Shown: positions 36,785 to 45,813 of the stretch, piece after piece
Numbering within the stretch: the stretch's first letter is position 1
Layout: the number at the start of each line of letters is the position of its first letter
Source of the DNA: Paracoccaceae bacterium
GTDB lineage: Bacteria; Pseudomonadota; Alphaproteobacteria; Rhodobacterales; Rhodobacteraceae
Reading direction: 5' to 3'
Assembly: GCA_014872815.1 (NCBI GenBank)
Contig: WKFK01000015.1
Coordinates: 682,001 to 746,000 of the forward strand
Length of the DNA stretch: 64,000 nt
Translations under genes and position numbers: made by a program
The notes under the pieces: model-generated
Told to the model about the DNA's origin: nothing
The model's input: the letters and a program-made list of their open reading frames with translations, nothing else
Database searches by the model: none

Positions 36785-37837
36785 TCAAGTGCCGCGATAG
36801 AGATCAAACGCCTTGCGCATCGCAGTGGGTAGGTTGCCCGCGTCAAACTGTTCAGCGTCAACGAACCCGCCAACAGTGGCTTTGCGGTCCATCGGTACCA
36901 GCGCGGTCTTAACGGTTAGGCGCAAATGGAAATGCGTAAACGTATGCCGCGCCTCTGCGTTAAGGGTTTTCCACTCTGCTTTGATGGGCGCGCCATGTTT
37001 GGGCGCTTCGCCTTCGATCCAGTCGGACCCGGGCCAGCCCAACATGCCGCCCAACAAGCCGCTGTCTGGTCTGGTTTCCAGCAAAAAGGCTCCATCCACA
37101 CGTTTCGCGATATAGACCACGCCATGGCGGATTGGTTTTGGTTTTTTTGGGGTTTTCTTCGGCAATTCTGCCGCTGTGCCCGCAGCTTGTGCTTGGCAGG
37201 GTGAACGCCATGGGCACAGCCCACAGGCGGGATTGCGCGGAGTGCAAATGGTTGCGCCAAGATCCATCACGGCCTGCGCATAGTCTCCGGGGCGCTCTTG
37301 CGGGGTCAGCTGCGCAGCTTTTTCGGTCAGCTCGGATTTGGCCGCGGGCAATGGCGTGTGAATATCAAACAACCGCGCCATGACCCGCTCGACATTGCCA
37401 TCCACCACTGTGGCGGGTTGGTCAAAGGCAATCGCGGCCACGGCGCCAGCCGTGTAAGGTCCAACGCCTGGCAGCTTGAGTAGTTCTTCGACCGTGCCCG
37501 GAAACACACCGTCGTGTTCTTCCACCACAAATCGCGCGCATTTCAACAGGTTGCGGGCGCGGGCGTAGTAGCCCAGCCCGGCCCATTCGGCCATGACATC
37601 CGCATCTTCCGCCGCCGCGAGATCCCGCACTGTGGGCCATTTGGCTGTGAACCGCTCAAAGTAGTCCTTCACCGCCGCCACAGTGGTTTGCTGCAACATG
37701 ATTTCAGACATCCACACCCGATACGGATCCGGCTGCACGCCTTGCGCGCGCTCCTTTGGCCCCACCCGCCACGGCATTTTCCGCGCGTTGTGATCATAGA
37801 AGGTCAGCAGGTCGGCGCTGTTTGGCCTATCACGCAA
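36785..37837 (-). CDS. mutY: A/G-specific adenine glycosylase MutY
   Basis: This 350-residue DNA repair enzyme removes adenine mispaired with 8-oxoguanine. Helix-hairpin-helix LPGVGPYTAGAVAAIAF is followed by the catalytic Asp in VVDGNVERV, the early EIMLQQTTV motif, and the [4Fe-4S] cluster Cys-x6-Cys-x2-Cys-x5-Cys in CTPRNPACGLCPWRSPC. A C-terminal NUDIX-like domain (from about 240, with GGMLGWPG) recognises 8-oxoG. The start is a TTG with AGGA 6 bases upstream; no better start is seen. It is divergent from the DciA-like gene, with 86 bases between them. Confidence 0.95.
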   Translation of the reverse strand: MRDRPNSADLLTFYDHNARKMPWRVGPKERAQGVQPDPYRVWMSEIMLQQTTVAAVKDYFERFTAKWPTVRDLAAAEDADVMAEWAGLGYYARARNLLKCARFVVEEHDGVFPGTVEELLKLPGVGPYTAGAVAAIAFDQPATVVDGNVERVMARLFDIHTPLPAAKSELTEKAAQLTPQERPGDYAQAVMDLGATICTPRNPACGLCPWRSPCQAQAAGTAAELPKKTPKKPKPIRHGVVYIAKRVDGAFLLETRPDSGLLGGMLGWPGSDWIEGEAPKHGAPIKAEWKTLNAEARHTFTHFHLRLTVKTALVPMDRKATVGGFVDAEQFDAGNLPTAMRKAFDLYRGT

Positions 37838-37923
37838 GTTTTATCCTCACTCGGGTTGGGTTTCACTGGCGCCCTCGCGCCGAGCCACTAAAATAGCGAC
37901 CGACCAAAGGATGCAAGACCAAC

Positions 37924-38442
37924 ATGCGCCGCGCCACCACCAAAGGGTTCTCCCGCACCTCTTCGCTTCTGCAAGAGCGCATCCGCAAAGCCAGCGAAAG
38001 CCGGGGTTTTGCGGAGTCCCGTGTGTTGACCCATTGGGCAGAGATCGTTGGCGAGGACATCGCCCGCATCTGCCAGCCTGTGGACGTGAAATACGGGCGT
38101 CAGGGTTTCGGGGCGACATTGACCCTGTTGACCACCGGCGCGCAGGCCCCGATGCTCGAAATGCAGAAAGAAACGCTGCGCACCCGCATCAATGCGGCCT
38201 ATGGCTATAACGCCATCACTCACATGCGTATCACGCAAACCGCGCCCACAGGCTTTGCCGAAGGACAAGCGCAGTTCGGTGCAGCTCCCAAGGCTGAAAA
38301 ACCAAAACCCGATGCCGCCACCTGCGCCGAGGCCGCCGAAGTGGCCGCACCTGTGGGGGATGATGACTTGCGGCAAGCGCTTGAGCGACTTGCCCAAAAT
38401 GTAATTTCAAAGAACAAAAACGCGAAGAGAGGCTCTGAATGA
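37924..38442 (+). CDS. DUF721/DciA-family protein
   Basis: This 172-residue protein has an N-terminal DUF721 domain: LLQERIRKASESRGFAESRV, then HWAEIVGEDIARICQPVDVK. It is of the kind found in DciA, the ancestral loader of the replicative helicase DnaB. A low-complexity Ala/Pro/Lys linker leads to a short C-terminal helix (DDLRQALERLAQNVIS). Assignment to DciA function is from family, not proven. It is coupled to the next gene by an ATGA overlap. Confidence 0.82.
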   Translation: MRRATTKGFSRTSSLLQERIRKASESRGFAESRVLTHWAEIVGEDIARICQPVDVKYGRQGFGATLTLLTTGAQAPMLEMQKETLRTRINAAYGYNAITHMRITQTAPTGFAEGQAQFGAAPKAEKPKPDAATCAEAAEVAAPVGDDDLRQALERLAQNVISKNKNAKRGSE

Positions 38443-39125
38443 ACCGTTTTATTCCTGCAATCGCCGCTGCGGCCGTCGCCGTCGCTGGTGGGGCTTACTG
38501 GCTGTCCAACTCACAAACGTCAGCGACCACGACGGCGTTTAGCCTGCCGGAAATCACCAACATTCAAACGGTGTCTTCTGAAGGCGCAGCCAACGAACAT
38601 GGCATTGTCGAAATGATCATGGGCTCCGAAGACGCGCCAATAACCATCATTGAGTATGCGTCTTTCACCTGTCCGCATTGTGCCAGCTTCCACGAAAATG
38701 TGTTGGAGCCGCTGAAGGCAGATTATGTCGACACTGGAAAAGTGAAGTTTGTGTTCCGTGACGTGTACTTTGACCGCTACGGCCTCTGGGCCTCCATGGT
38801 GGCGCGGTGTGGTGGTCAGGAGAAGTTCTTCGGCATGACTGACATCCTGATGAAAACGCAGAAAGAGTGGACCCGCGCCGGTGATCCTGTGGCGATTTCT
38901 GACAGCTTGCGCAAAACCGGCCGTTTGGCAGGTCTGGAAGACGATCAGCTGCAAGCCTGTCTGCAGGACGAAGACAAAGCCAAAGCGCTGGTGGCTTGGT
39001 TCCAGGAAAACGCCGCAGCTGATGACGTGAACTCCACGCCAACGCTGATCATCGACGGCGAGAAGCACTCCAACATGAGCTACAACGATCTGAAAGAGAT
39101 CCTTGACGGCAAGCTCGACGGCTAA
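38439..39125 (+). CDS. DsbA-family thiol:disulfide oxidoreductase
   Basis: This 228-residue protein has an N-terminal signal sequence (PAIAAAAVAVAGGAYWLS), so it is exported or membrane-tethered in the periplasm. The thioredoxin-fold DsbA domain has the active site CPHC in FTCPHCASFHENV and the cis-Pro loop in NSTPTLIIDG. FVFRDVYFDRYGL is also typical. It probably introduces or reshuffles disulfides in exported proteins. The start overlaps the upstream DUF721 gene stop by 4 bases, so the two are cotranslated. Confidence 0.92.
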   Translation: MNRFIPAIAAAAVAVAGGAYWLSNSQTSATTTAFSLPEITNIQTVSSEGAANEHGIVEMIMGSEDAPITIIEYASFTCPHCASFHENVLEPLKADYVDTGKVKFVFRDVYFDRYGLWASMVARCGGQEKFFGMTDILMKTQKEWTRAGDPVAISDSLRKTGRLAGLEDDQLQACLQDEDKAKALVAWFQENAAADDVNSTPTLIIDGEKHSNMSYNDLKEILDGKLDG

Positions 39126-39150
39126 GCCATATCTTTTTTGATCGGGCGGG

Positions 39151-40155
39151 TTAATCCAGCCCGGTCACCCCGATGCGCGCCAACAGCGCATCAATCGGCT
39201 CCCAATCCTGCAGCTCCAACCGCACCGGCAAGGTCAGCACCTGTGGCCGCACTTCCAGTGGCAGGCGCACGGCATCTTTTTCGGTGGTGACCAGCTGCGC
39301 GCCCATCTTTTGGGATTCCGCATAAAGGCGCGAGAGCATGGCGGGCGGCAGCGCCTGATGATCGGCCAGAGCCTCTGTGTGAACTAACGTGGCACCGAGG
39401 CTGCGCAGGGTTTCAAAGAATTTTTCCGGATGCCCAATGCCCGCAAAGGCAAAAAACGGGGTTTCCGTCCAATCCATTCCGGTTTGTAGCGGCACCAAAG
39501 CGCCTTTGGCGTGTGGCAGCGTCACTTGCGTGCCCCAGGTTTCCGCAAATCTACCCTGCGCGGCGTCATTGCCAATCGATAGAACCACGTCGCCTCGCGC
39601 CATGCCTGTTGCCACCGGCTCGCGCAATGGTCCCGCCGGAATGCAGCGCCCGTTGCCAAATCCGCGATGCGCGTCCACGACAATAACGCTGGCGTCTTTC
39701 TGCACGGAGGCGTTCTGAAACCCGTCGTCGAGCAAGATCACATCCGCGCCGGCGGCTTCTGCGGCCCTGACGCCCTCGGCGCGGTCCTTAGAGACCCAGG
39801 TGGGGGCAAAGGCCGCCAACAATAGCGGCTCGTCCCCGGTTTCATCGGCTTTGTGCGTGCGTTCGCTGACCTGCGCCGGGCCTTCAAGCGTGCCGCCATA
39901 ACCGCGAGACACCACATGCGGGGTCTTTCCCATGCCAATCAACCGTTGCGCCAAAGCGATGGTTGTGGGCGTCTTGCCTGTCCCACCCGCATTGATATTG
40001 CCGACACAGATCACCGGCACGGACGCTTTGTAGCCATCCGTTTTGCTAACGCGCGATTGGGTGGCCTTGGCGTAAATCCCACCCAAGGGCGCCAAGAGCC
40101 GGGCTTGCCAGCCGGGGCGACTGGGGGTGTTGGACCAGAACAGAGGTTCCCTCAT
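39151..40155 (-). CDS. lpxK: Tetraacyldisaccharide 4'-kinase LpxK
   Basis: This 334-residue inner-membrane-associated kinase phosphorylates the 4' position of the lipid A precursor. VICVGNINAGGTGKTPTTIA is the Walker A-type loop (near residue 48), and DVILLDDGFQNASV carries the paired Asp residues. HRGFGNGRCIPAGPLREPV is a family block. It overlaps waaA by 4 bases, so lipid A and Kdo steps are cotranslated. The stop lies 25 bases from the convergent DsbA-like gene. Confidence 0.94.
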   Translation of the reverse strand: MREPLFWSNTPSRPGWQARLLAPLGGIYAKATQSRVSKTDGYKASVPVICVGNINAGGTGKTPTTIALAQRLIGMGKTPHVVSRGYGGTLEGPAQVSERTHKADETGDEPLLLAAFAPTWVSKDRAEGVRAAEAAGADVILLDDGFQNASVQKDASVIVVDAHRGFGNGRCIPAGPLREPVATGMARGDVVLSIGNDAAQGRFAETWGTQVTLPHAKGALVPLQTGMDWTETPFFAFAGIGHPEKFFETLRSLGATLVHTEALADHQALPPAMLSRLYAESQKMGAQLVTTEKDAVRLPLEVRPQVLTLPVRLELQDWEPIDALLARIGVTGLD

Positions 40156-41369
40156 GCAGGTTCCTCCTGCGTGTCCATCAACATATGAGCGTGTTCCAGC
40201 ACTTTGTCTGACACCGCTGCGCTGTCAGACACCACCTGCCAGCCCGCATGGGCCATGGCCGCCACCTGATCCGGCGCCGCCAAAAACATCAAAGCGGCGG
40301 TCAAACTGTCAGCATCTTTCACAATCCGTGCCGCGCCGACATTGGCCAACCGCGTATAGCTGCTGAGATAGCGCCGCACCGACGGTCCATAGAGGATCGC
40401 GCTGCCCAGAGCCGCTGGTTCCAGCGGGTCACGCCCGCCTGCACCGGGGATCAAGGAGCTGCCAACAAAGCTGATGGGTGCAATGCGATACCACAAGCCC
40501 AACTCATCCGGTGTTTCGGCAAACAGCACCTGCGTGTTTTCTTCCGGGAAGTCGCCATTGTCCCAATCTGCGACGCGCCACCCACCTGCCGCGATGGTCT
40601 CCCGCATGGCCTTCGCTTGGGCTGGGTTGTCCGGGACCACGACCAGCAACATGCGAAACGACAGCCGTAAGACCGCACGATAGGCATTGAGCACGGTTTC
40701 CAGTTCTTCTGGCTGCAATCGCGCGGCCAACCAAACAGGTCGGCCTGCCAAGCAGCTCCGAAGTTCTTCCAGATCGCTTTCCTGAACCCGTAAGGCTGGC
40801 GCCTCTTCCATAAGTGTGCCGCTGACTTCTACTTTGGAGCTGTCGCCCAGCAGCTTGCGCAGGCGAATGGCTGTGGCTTTGTCCTGGGCAAAGATGGTGT
40901 TGAACCGCGACAGTGTTCCGCGAATAGGCTCCGGCCCCCAGCGGCGCTTTTGATCCAGCTTGGGGCGATGCACTTCGAGCATCATCGACGGAATGTCGCG
41001 CGTGCGCACGGCATCAATCAATGCGGGTCGAATACTGGAACCCAGCCAAATCATGATTTCTGGCTGCCAATGCGCCAGAAACACCGCGATGTCCGCCGGG
41101 CTTTCTGAGGGGCAAGGCTGCCAGATCACGCCATCTGGCAAGGTCTGCGTCAGAGGTAGATCATGAGGGGTTGTCAAAAGCACCCGTGCATCACTGCGCT
41201 GTGCGGCGAGGCGCAAGCCCAATTTAGCCAGAGTGCGCGCACGTGTGGGATCGGTGCTGTGCAGCCAGATGACCACGCCTTTGGGGCGTGGGCAGTCAAT
41301 TTCAGCCAGCCTTGGAGGCTGGCGGCGCGCAAACGCAAGATATGCCGCAAGGCCAAGCGAGCGCGCCAT
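40152..41369 (-). CDS. waaA: 3-deoxy-D-manno-octulosonic acid transferase WaaA (KdtA)
   Basis: This 405-residue GT30-type enzyme adds Kdo from CMP-Kdo to lipid IVA at the inner face of the cytoplasmic membrane. GVVIWLHSTDPTRARTLAKL at the N-terminus, the FNTIFAQDKATAIRLRKLLG block, and the CMP-binding SFVGSSLIPGAGGRDPLEPAALG near residue 300 are diagnostic. The N-terminal anchor is short, as in several alphaproteobacteria. It sits between DUF4170 and lpxK on the same strand. Confidence 0.92.
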   Translation of the reverse strand: MARSLGLAAYLAFARRQPPRLAEIDCPRPKGVVIWLHSTDPTRARTLAKLGLRLAAQRSDARVLLTTPHDLPLTQTLPDGVIWQPCPSESPADIAVFLAHWQPEIMIWLGSSIRPALIDAVRTRDIPSMMLEVHRPKLDQKRRWGPEPIRGTLSRFNTIFAQDKATAIRLRKLLGDSSKVEVSGTLMEEAPALRVQESDLEELRSCLAGRPVWLAARLQPEELETVLNAYRAVLRLSFRMLLVVVPDNPAQAKAMRETIAAGGWRVADWDNGDFPEENTQVLFAETPDELGLWYRIAPISFVGSSLIPGAGGRDPLEPAALGSAILYGPSVRRYLSSYTRLANVGAARIVKDADSLTAALMFLAAPDQVAAMAHAGWQVVSDSAAVSDKVLEHAHMLMDTQEEPA

Positions 41370-41378
41370 CTGGACGTC

Positions 41379-41621
41379 TTACCCGAGCTCTTCGGTGGAA
41401 GAAGCCGCCGCGTCTTCGTCCCGCAGACGGTGCAAATGCGCGATAAAGTAACGCATGTGGGCGTTGTCCACGGTTTTTTGAGCTTCGGCTTTCCACGCGT
41501 CATAAGCGGTTTCGTAATTGGGGAAGATGCCAACCACGTGGATATCGTCCACATCTTTAAATGCGGTTTTGGTCGGGTCGATCAGCTCGCCACCAAAGAC
41601 GAGGTGCAGTCGCTGTGCCAT
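41379..41621 (-). CDS. DUF4170 domain protein
   Basis: This 80-residue soluble protein consists of a single DUF4170 domain (LHLVFGGELIDP, VVGIFPNYETAYDAWKAEAQ, MRYFIAHLHRL). The family is usually found beside waaA in alphaproteobacteria, as here, 9 bases upstream of it. Its function is unknown; the conserved neighbourhood suggests a role in lipopolysaccharide assembly. The real ATG start lies at 41621. Confidence 0.88.
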   Translation of the reverse strand: MAQRLHLVFGGELIDPTKTAFKDVDDIHVVGIFPNYETAYDAWKAEAQKTVDNAHMRYFIAHLHRLRDEDAAASSTEELG

Positions 41622-41741
41622 ATTTGGGCCACTCCTGTGAGGTGCTGAATTGGCCGCAACCTAAGGCGCTTGGGCGAAAGCCTCAAGGGGAGGAACGTGT
41701 CTCTTGAGGCAAGTTTGACCAGAATTGCCGCGACTTTGACG

Positions 41742-42533
41742 TCAGCGCCCGCCGTGAGCCGGAGCCAACGCCGCACATATCTGATCTTTGAGTGGTTGTG
41801 GCGCGGCAATGACGCCCGGAAGTCTCGGATCCGGATTGTTGAAGCGCAGCGGAGCCCCGTGCCGGTCTGCAGTGGCGGCGCCTGCTTCGCGGATAATCAG
41901 ATCACCGGCGGCCACATCCCACTCCCAGGTGGGGCGCAAAGTGACCATGGCGTCAAACCGACCTTCCGCCACCAGCGCAGTGCGATAGGCCAACGAAGGG
42001 CGATAGCCGCGCTTAAAGTCTGGAGGATCGCCTTGCCAATGCGCGCTGTCCATCACCGGTCGCGCCACCAGAACCTTGGCGCCCGCCATATCCGCACGCG
42101 CGCCGGAGGTGATTGATGTGCCGTTCAGGAAGGCGCCTTGTCCCTGCGCCGCGCTGTAAAGCTTGTCTCGGCGCGGCAAGAATACCACGGCTGCGGTGAC
42201 AACCCCACGCTCTGCAATTGCCAAAGCATGTGCCCAGGTATCTGAGCCTTCGATAAAGCTGCGGGTGCCGTCTATGGGATCAATGATAAAGGTCTTTTCC
42301 GCATGGATGCGGTCGCCTTCATCCAGCGATTCTTCGCTGAGCCAGCCATAGTCCGGCCGCGCTGCACGCAAAGTGTCTTCCAGCATTTCATTGACCGCAA
42401 GGTCCGCCTCGGTGACGGGTCCTGCGCCTTCGGGCTTGTTCCAAGTCTTGGCATCCGGCCCGCTAAAGCTGGTGGCGATCTCACCCGCCCGTCGCGCTGC
42501 GGCAATCAGCAGATCGAGATCAGTTTCCGGCAA
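41742..42533 (-). CDS. cysQ: Inositol-phosphatase-family enzyme, CysQ-like (3'(2'),5'-bisphosphate nucleotidase)
   Basis: This 263-residue Mg2+-dependent phosphatase has the metal-binding WLSEESLDEGDR and IIDPIDGTRSFIEG (DPIDGT), and WEWDVAAGDLIIREAG near the C-terminus, all typical of the FIG/IMPase superfamily. CysQ hydrolyses PAP to AMP. An inositol monophosphatase or histidinol-phosphatase is an alternative by sequence alone. The start is a TTG 14 bases inside pmbA with GGATG upstream, so the N-terminus is a little uncertain. Confidence 0.85.
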   Translation of the reverse strand: MPETDLDLLIAAARRAGEIATSFSGPDAKTWNKPEGAGPVTEADLAVNEMLEDTLRAARPDYGWLSEESLDEGDRIHAEKTFIIDPIDGTRSFIEGSDTWAHALAIAERGVVTAAVVFLPRRDKLYSAAQGQGAFLNGTSITSGARADMAGAKVLVARPVMDSAHWQGDPPDFKRGYRPSLAYRTALVAEGRFDAMVTLRPTWEWDVAAGDLIIREAGAATADRHGAPLRFNNPDPRLPGVIAAPQPLKDQICAALAPAHGGR

Positions 42534-43866
42534 GGGTCATCCCCGGAACAAGCAACGACGGCACCACGCGCGACAGATAGGTGCGGGCATCATTGGCGGG
42601 CACAATCGACTTCATCATGTCGTGCAGGTTGCCCGCAATGGTGCATTCATTCACCGGATAAGCAATCTCGCCATTCTCAATCCAGAACCCAGCCGCGCCT
42701 CGAGAGTAGTCGCCGGTGGTCGGATTGATGGTCGAGCCAATCATCGATGTCACCAGAAGCCCGGTGCCCATGTCCTTGAGCAGGGCCGCGCGGCTTTGGC
42801 TGCCTTGGGTGAGAGCCACATTCCAGCTGCTTGGAGAGGGCGGCGAGGAAATCCCACGCGCGGCGTTGCCGGTGGAGGACATGCCAAGCTTGCGGGCGGT
42901 CGCCAAATCCAACGTCCATCCGGTCAACACGCCATTGTCGATGATGGCTCGGCGCATGGTGGGCAGGCCTTCCGCGTCAAACGGACGGGAGCCGGATACG
43001 CGCGGGCGCTTGGGGTCTTCAATCAACGACAAACCTTCTGGAAGCACCTGTTGCCCCAGTTTCTCCCGCAGCCAGGACGAGCCACGCGCCACCATGCCAC
43101 CATTGGCGGCAGCCAGCACATGGCCAATGAGCGACGACGAAATACGCTCATCAAACAGCACCGGAAAGCTGCCGGTTTCCGGCTTGCGGGCGTTCAGCCG
43201 CTCCACAGCCCTTTGGCCCGCAGACGTGCCAATCTCAGCAGCATCACGCAGATCGCTTTGGAAGATGCGGGAGTCGCCGTCATAGTCGCGCTCCATATGT
43301 TCGCCTTCCCCTGCGATGGCCGTGGCGTATATGCCGCGGCTGCTACGGGCATAACCGGCGGCAAATCCATTTGTGGCGGCCAAAAACACTTCGCTGCTGC
43401 TGTAGCCGCCGGTGGCGGATTGCACCTGTGTCACGCCCTCAACTGCCATGGCGGCGGCTTCTGCCGCGATGGCATCCTCTTGCAGGCTGACAGCAGCTGG
43501 TTCGTCTGTCGGATCGTTGAGTTCCAGCGCGGCTATGTCCAAATCCTGCGCTAGCTGGTCTGCATCGGCCAAACCCGCATAGGGGTCTTCTGGCGCTTCC
43601 TTGGCCATCGCCACCGCACGTTCCGCCATGACGGCGATGCTTTCCGAACGGGTGTCGGAGATCGAGACATTGGCCTGTCGCTGGCCAATCAGCACCCGCA
43701 ACCCAAGGTCCACACCTTCCGAGCGCTCCGCCTGCTCCAACTTGCCTTCGCGCACATCAATCGACACGGACGTGCCGCGCATCACCATCGCATCTGCCGT
43801 CTCTGCGCCAGCCGCCTTGGCTGCGTCCAACATGATCTCTGCAAGCTGCTCTGGAGTCTGCGCCAT
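42520..43866 (-). CDS. pmbA: TldD/PmbA family protein, PmbA (TldE)
   Basis: This 448-residue protein is the PmbA/TldE partner of the TldD metalloprotease, which processes peptides such as microcins and degrades CcdA. TETADAMVMRGTSVSIDVREG at the N-terminus, PVLFDERISSSLIGHVLAAA, and the C-terminal FWIENGEIAYPVNECTIAGN are family markers. It lacks the HExxxH zinc motif of TldD, as expected for the non-catalytic subunit. The ATG at 43866 (AQTPEQLAEI) is used; the frame continues upstream into non-conserved sequence. No tldD lies in the window. Confidence 0.93.
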   Translation of the reverse strand: MAQTPEQLAEIMLDAAKAAGAETADAMVMRGTSVSIDVREGKLEQAERSEGVDLGLRVLIGQRQANVSISDTRSESIAVMAERAVAMAKEAPEDPYAGLADADQLAQDLDIAALELNDPTDEPAAVSLQEDAIAAEAAAMAVEGVTQVQSATGGYSSSEVFLAATNGFAAGYARSSRGIYATAIAGEGEHMERDYDGDSRIFQSDLRDAAEIGTSAGQRAVERLNARKPETGSFPVLFDERISSSLIGHVLAAANGGMVARGSSWLREKLGQQVLPEGLSLIEDPKRPRVSGSRPFDAEGLPTMRRAIIDNGVLTGWTLDLATARKLGMSSTGNAARGISSPPSPSSWNVALTQGSQSRAALLKDMGTGLLVTSMIGSTINPTTGDYSRGAAGFWIENGEIAYPVNECTIAGNLHDMMKSIVPANDARTYLSRVVPSLLVPGMTLAGN

Positions 43867-43934
43867 AGAATGCCTCGTGTTTGGTTTCGTGACAGGTAGT
43901 CGGCCCACGCCAAAGGCGCAAGCCTGCTGACAGG

Positions 43935-44696
43935 TTAGCGCCGCTGCAACACTTGGAAGGCCGCCGAGGCCATCCAACCGGCCGCAATGGCAATCGCCAA
44001 TGACATCAAACCGTAAAGCAGCGGTTGATTGCGGGACATGTCAAACAGCCAACGTTCTAAGCCGACTTTGTTCACGTTGATGACGGTCTCATAATTGGAG
44101 ATCACCTTGCCGCCGCGCGTCAGGAAAATCCGCGTGGGGTAGTCCCCTTCGGTCAGGTTCGCCGGCATTTTTATAGAGGTGCGAAAGAGAGTCTGCTGGT
44201 CCACGGACACCGTGTTTTCCAGCACCTGATAGGCGCCTTCATTGGTGCGAATGCGGATCACCGCCTCGCTAAAGCTCTGGGCGTCGTCAATGCCCATCGG
44301 TGCCCCCACAGAGCGGATCGCCCGAGGGATCGACACGCTGTGGCGTTGGTCTTCCACGTTGGACATCGCCTCATTGAAAGGCGCGGAGGTAGCCACGGCA
44401 TAAAAACTAGGCGCGTGGTCGATCTCGACCGCGTCCGTGTTCACCCAAATGCCAAACTTACGCTCTTTGCGCCGCACGGTCAGCGGGCCGCTAGGGCCGG
44501 ACACAGCAATCACCACTTCCAATGGGGGCTCTTGCAAGATCGGGCTTTCGCGTTTCACCGCGCCAAACAACAGGATTTCGGAACCGTCAAAGTCCGCCGT
44601 GATCGCCACCTGATCCTGGCTCAAACCCAGCACAACCTCTTCGGCAATCACAGGCGTTGCGATCATCATTAACAGGGGCAGCAGCAAACGCTTCAT
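43935..44696 (-). CDS. TIGR02186 family transmembrane protein
   Basis: This 253-residue protein has a Sec signal peptide (RLLLPLLMMIATPVIA) and a long periplasmic beta-rich region (EEVVLGLSQDQVAITADFDG, IRTNEGAYQVLENTVSVD). One C-terminal transmembrane helix (LLYGLMSLAIAIAAGWMAS) is followed by a short cytoplasmic tail. This matches the alphaproteobacterial TIGR02186 family, which is regularly encoded beside a TSUP exporter, as here (2-base gap). Probably an accessory to the exporter; the function is not established. The ATG at 44696 is correct; the longer frame upstream is antisense noise within the TSUP gene. Confidence 0.88.
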   Translation of the reverse strand: MKRLLLPLLMMIATPVIAEEVVLGLSQDQVAITADFDGSEILLFGAVKRESPILQEPPLEVVIAVSGPSGPLTVRRKERKFGIWVNTDAVEIDHAPSFYAVATSAPFNEAMSNVEDQRHSVSIPRAIRSVGAPMGIDDAQSFSEAVIRIRTNEGAYQVLENTVSVDQQTLFRTSIKMPANLTEGDYPTRIFLTRGGKVISNYETVINVNKVGLERWLFDMSRNQPLLYGLMSLAIAIAAGWMASAAFQVLQRR

Positions 44697-44698
44697 GC

Positions 44699-45616
44699 TC
44701 AATGCCCTCCCGCCGCGCCGATGGAGAACAATTCGCTGGGTTCCAGCAACAGGTCCAATGCCAGTTTGGCGCAGACCAAGATCACCAAAAGCGCCAGCAG
44801 AATCCGCAGTTGCTCTGCTTTGAGGTAGGTCCCCAGCCGCGTACCAATCTGCGCGCCAATCACGCCGCCGACCAGCAACAGAACCGCCAGCGCGATGTCC
44901 ACCGTGTAGTTGGTAGTTGCGTGCAAAAGCGTGGTGAAGCCGGTCACAAAGATGATCTGGAACAGCGACGTGCCCACAACCACTTTGGTCGGCATGCCGA
45001 GCAGGTAGATCATCGCGGGCACCATGATGAAACCGCCGCCGACCCCCATGATGGCCGAGAGGATGCCCACCAGAACGCCCACCATCAGCGGCGGGATCAC
45101 GGAGATATAAAGGCCGGACACACGGAACCGCATCTTGAGCGGCAGGCCATGCACCCAGTTGTGTTTCTTCCGCTTGGGTGGCCCAGAGTTTGTACGGGAT
45201 TTGCGGATCGCGTTCAGGCTCTCGATGAACATCAGCGAGCCAATGACACCCAAGAAGACCACATAGCAAAGTCGCACCAACAGGTCGACTTGCCCTTGTG
45301 ACTTCAAATAGTTGAAGATCACAACACCTAGCGCGGCACCTATCAGGCCACCGGTGAGCAGCACCGTGCCCATCTTCAAATCGACAGTCTTGCGCCTGAG
45401 ATGCGCTAGCACGCCACTAAAGGACGAGGCCACAATCTGGTTGGCCTCGGTGGCCACTGCCACGGCAGGCGGAATGCCGATGAAGAACAGCAGCGGCGTC
45501 ATCAAAAATCCGCCGCCAACCCCAAACATGCCGGACAAGATCCCAACCATGCCGCCCAAGCCGAGCAGCAAAAAGGCATTCACGGAGACTTCGGCGATGG
45601 GGAGGTAGATCTGCAT
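44699..45616 (-). CDS. TSUP family sulfite/organosulfonate exporter (TauE/SafE)
   Basis: This 305-residue membrane protein has about eight transmembrane helices and the duplicated TSUP signature: GILSGMFGVGGGFLMTPLLF near residue 25 and GILSAIMGVGGGFIMVPAMI near 180. Proteins of this family export sulfite, sulfoacetate or related C2 sulfonates. It is coupled to the TIGR02186 gene 2 bases downstream. No sulfonate catabolic gene is next to it, so substrate assignment is by family only. Confidence 0.92.
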   Translation of the reverse strand: MQIYLPIAEVSVNAFLLLGLGGMVGILSGMFGVGGGFLMTPLLFFIGIPPAVAVATEANQIVASSFSGVLAHLRRKTVDLKMGTVLLTGGLIGAALGVVIFNYLKSQGQVDLLVRLCYVVFLGVIGSLMFIESLNAIRKSRTNSGPPKRKKHNWVHGLPLKMRFRVSGLYISVIPPLMVGVLVGILSAIMGVGGGFIMVPAMIYLLGMPTKVVVGTSLFQIIFVTGFTTLLHATTNYTVDIALAVLLLVGGVIGAQIGTRLGTYLKAEQLRILLALLVILVCAKLALDLLLEPSELFSIGAAGGH

Positions 45617-45753
45617 ATTTTTTGATAGCGCCAGTAGTGCCGCAAAAGCAACCGGTCTGGACCGCTAAATCACTGACAGGCCGCATCAATGCTCACAAAC
45701 TGGACTTATACAGGTCTGGGTTGTGGGCCGTGGTGAGCCGGGACGTGTCCGGC

Positions 45754-45789
45754 AAAAGAAAGCCCCGCCAACATCTCTGCGGCGAGGCT
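45754..45789 (-). terminator. Rho-independent terminator of the BMP ABC operon
   Basis: Read on the minus strand, AGCCTCGCC / GGCGGGGCT forms a 9-base stem (one G-U) with an 11-base loop, followed by TTTCTTTT. It lies 25 bases after the last permease gene. The gap 45617-45753 holds the TSUP upstream region and no other gene. Confidence 0.78.
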
Positions 45790-45813
45790 GCTTTGTTTTT
45801 CTTGAGTAGGGCC

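Noticed and set aside
43935-45269. A 444-codon minus-strand frame over the TSUP gene
   Set aside because: The first part is an out-of-frame reading of the TSUP exporter. The real gene begins at the ATG at 44696 with a signal peptide.
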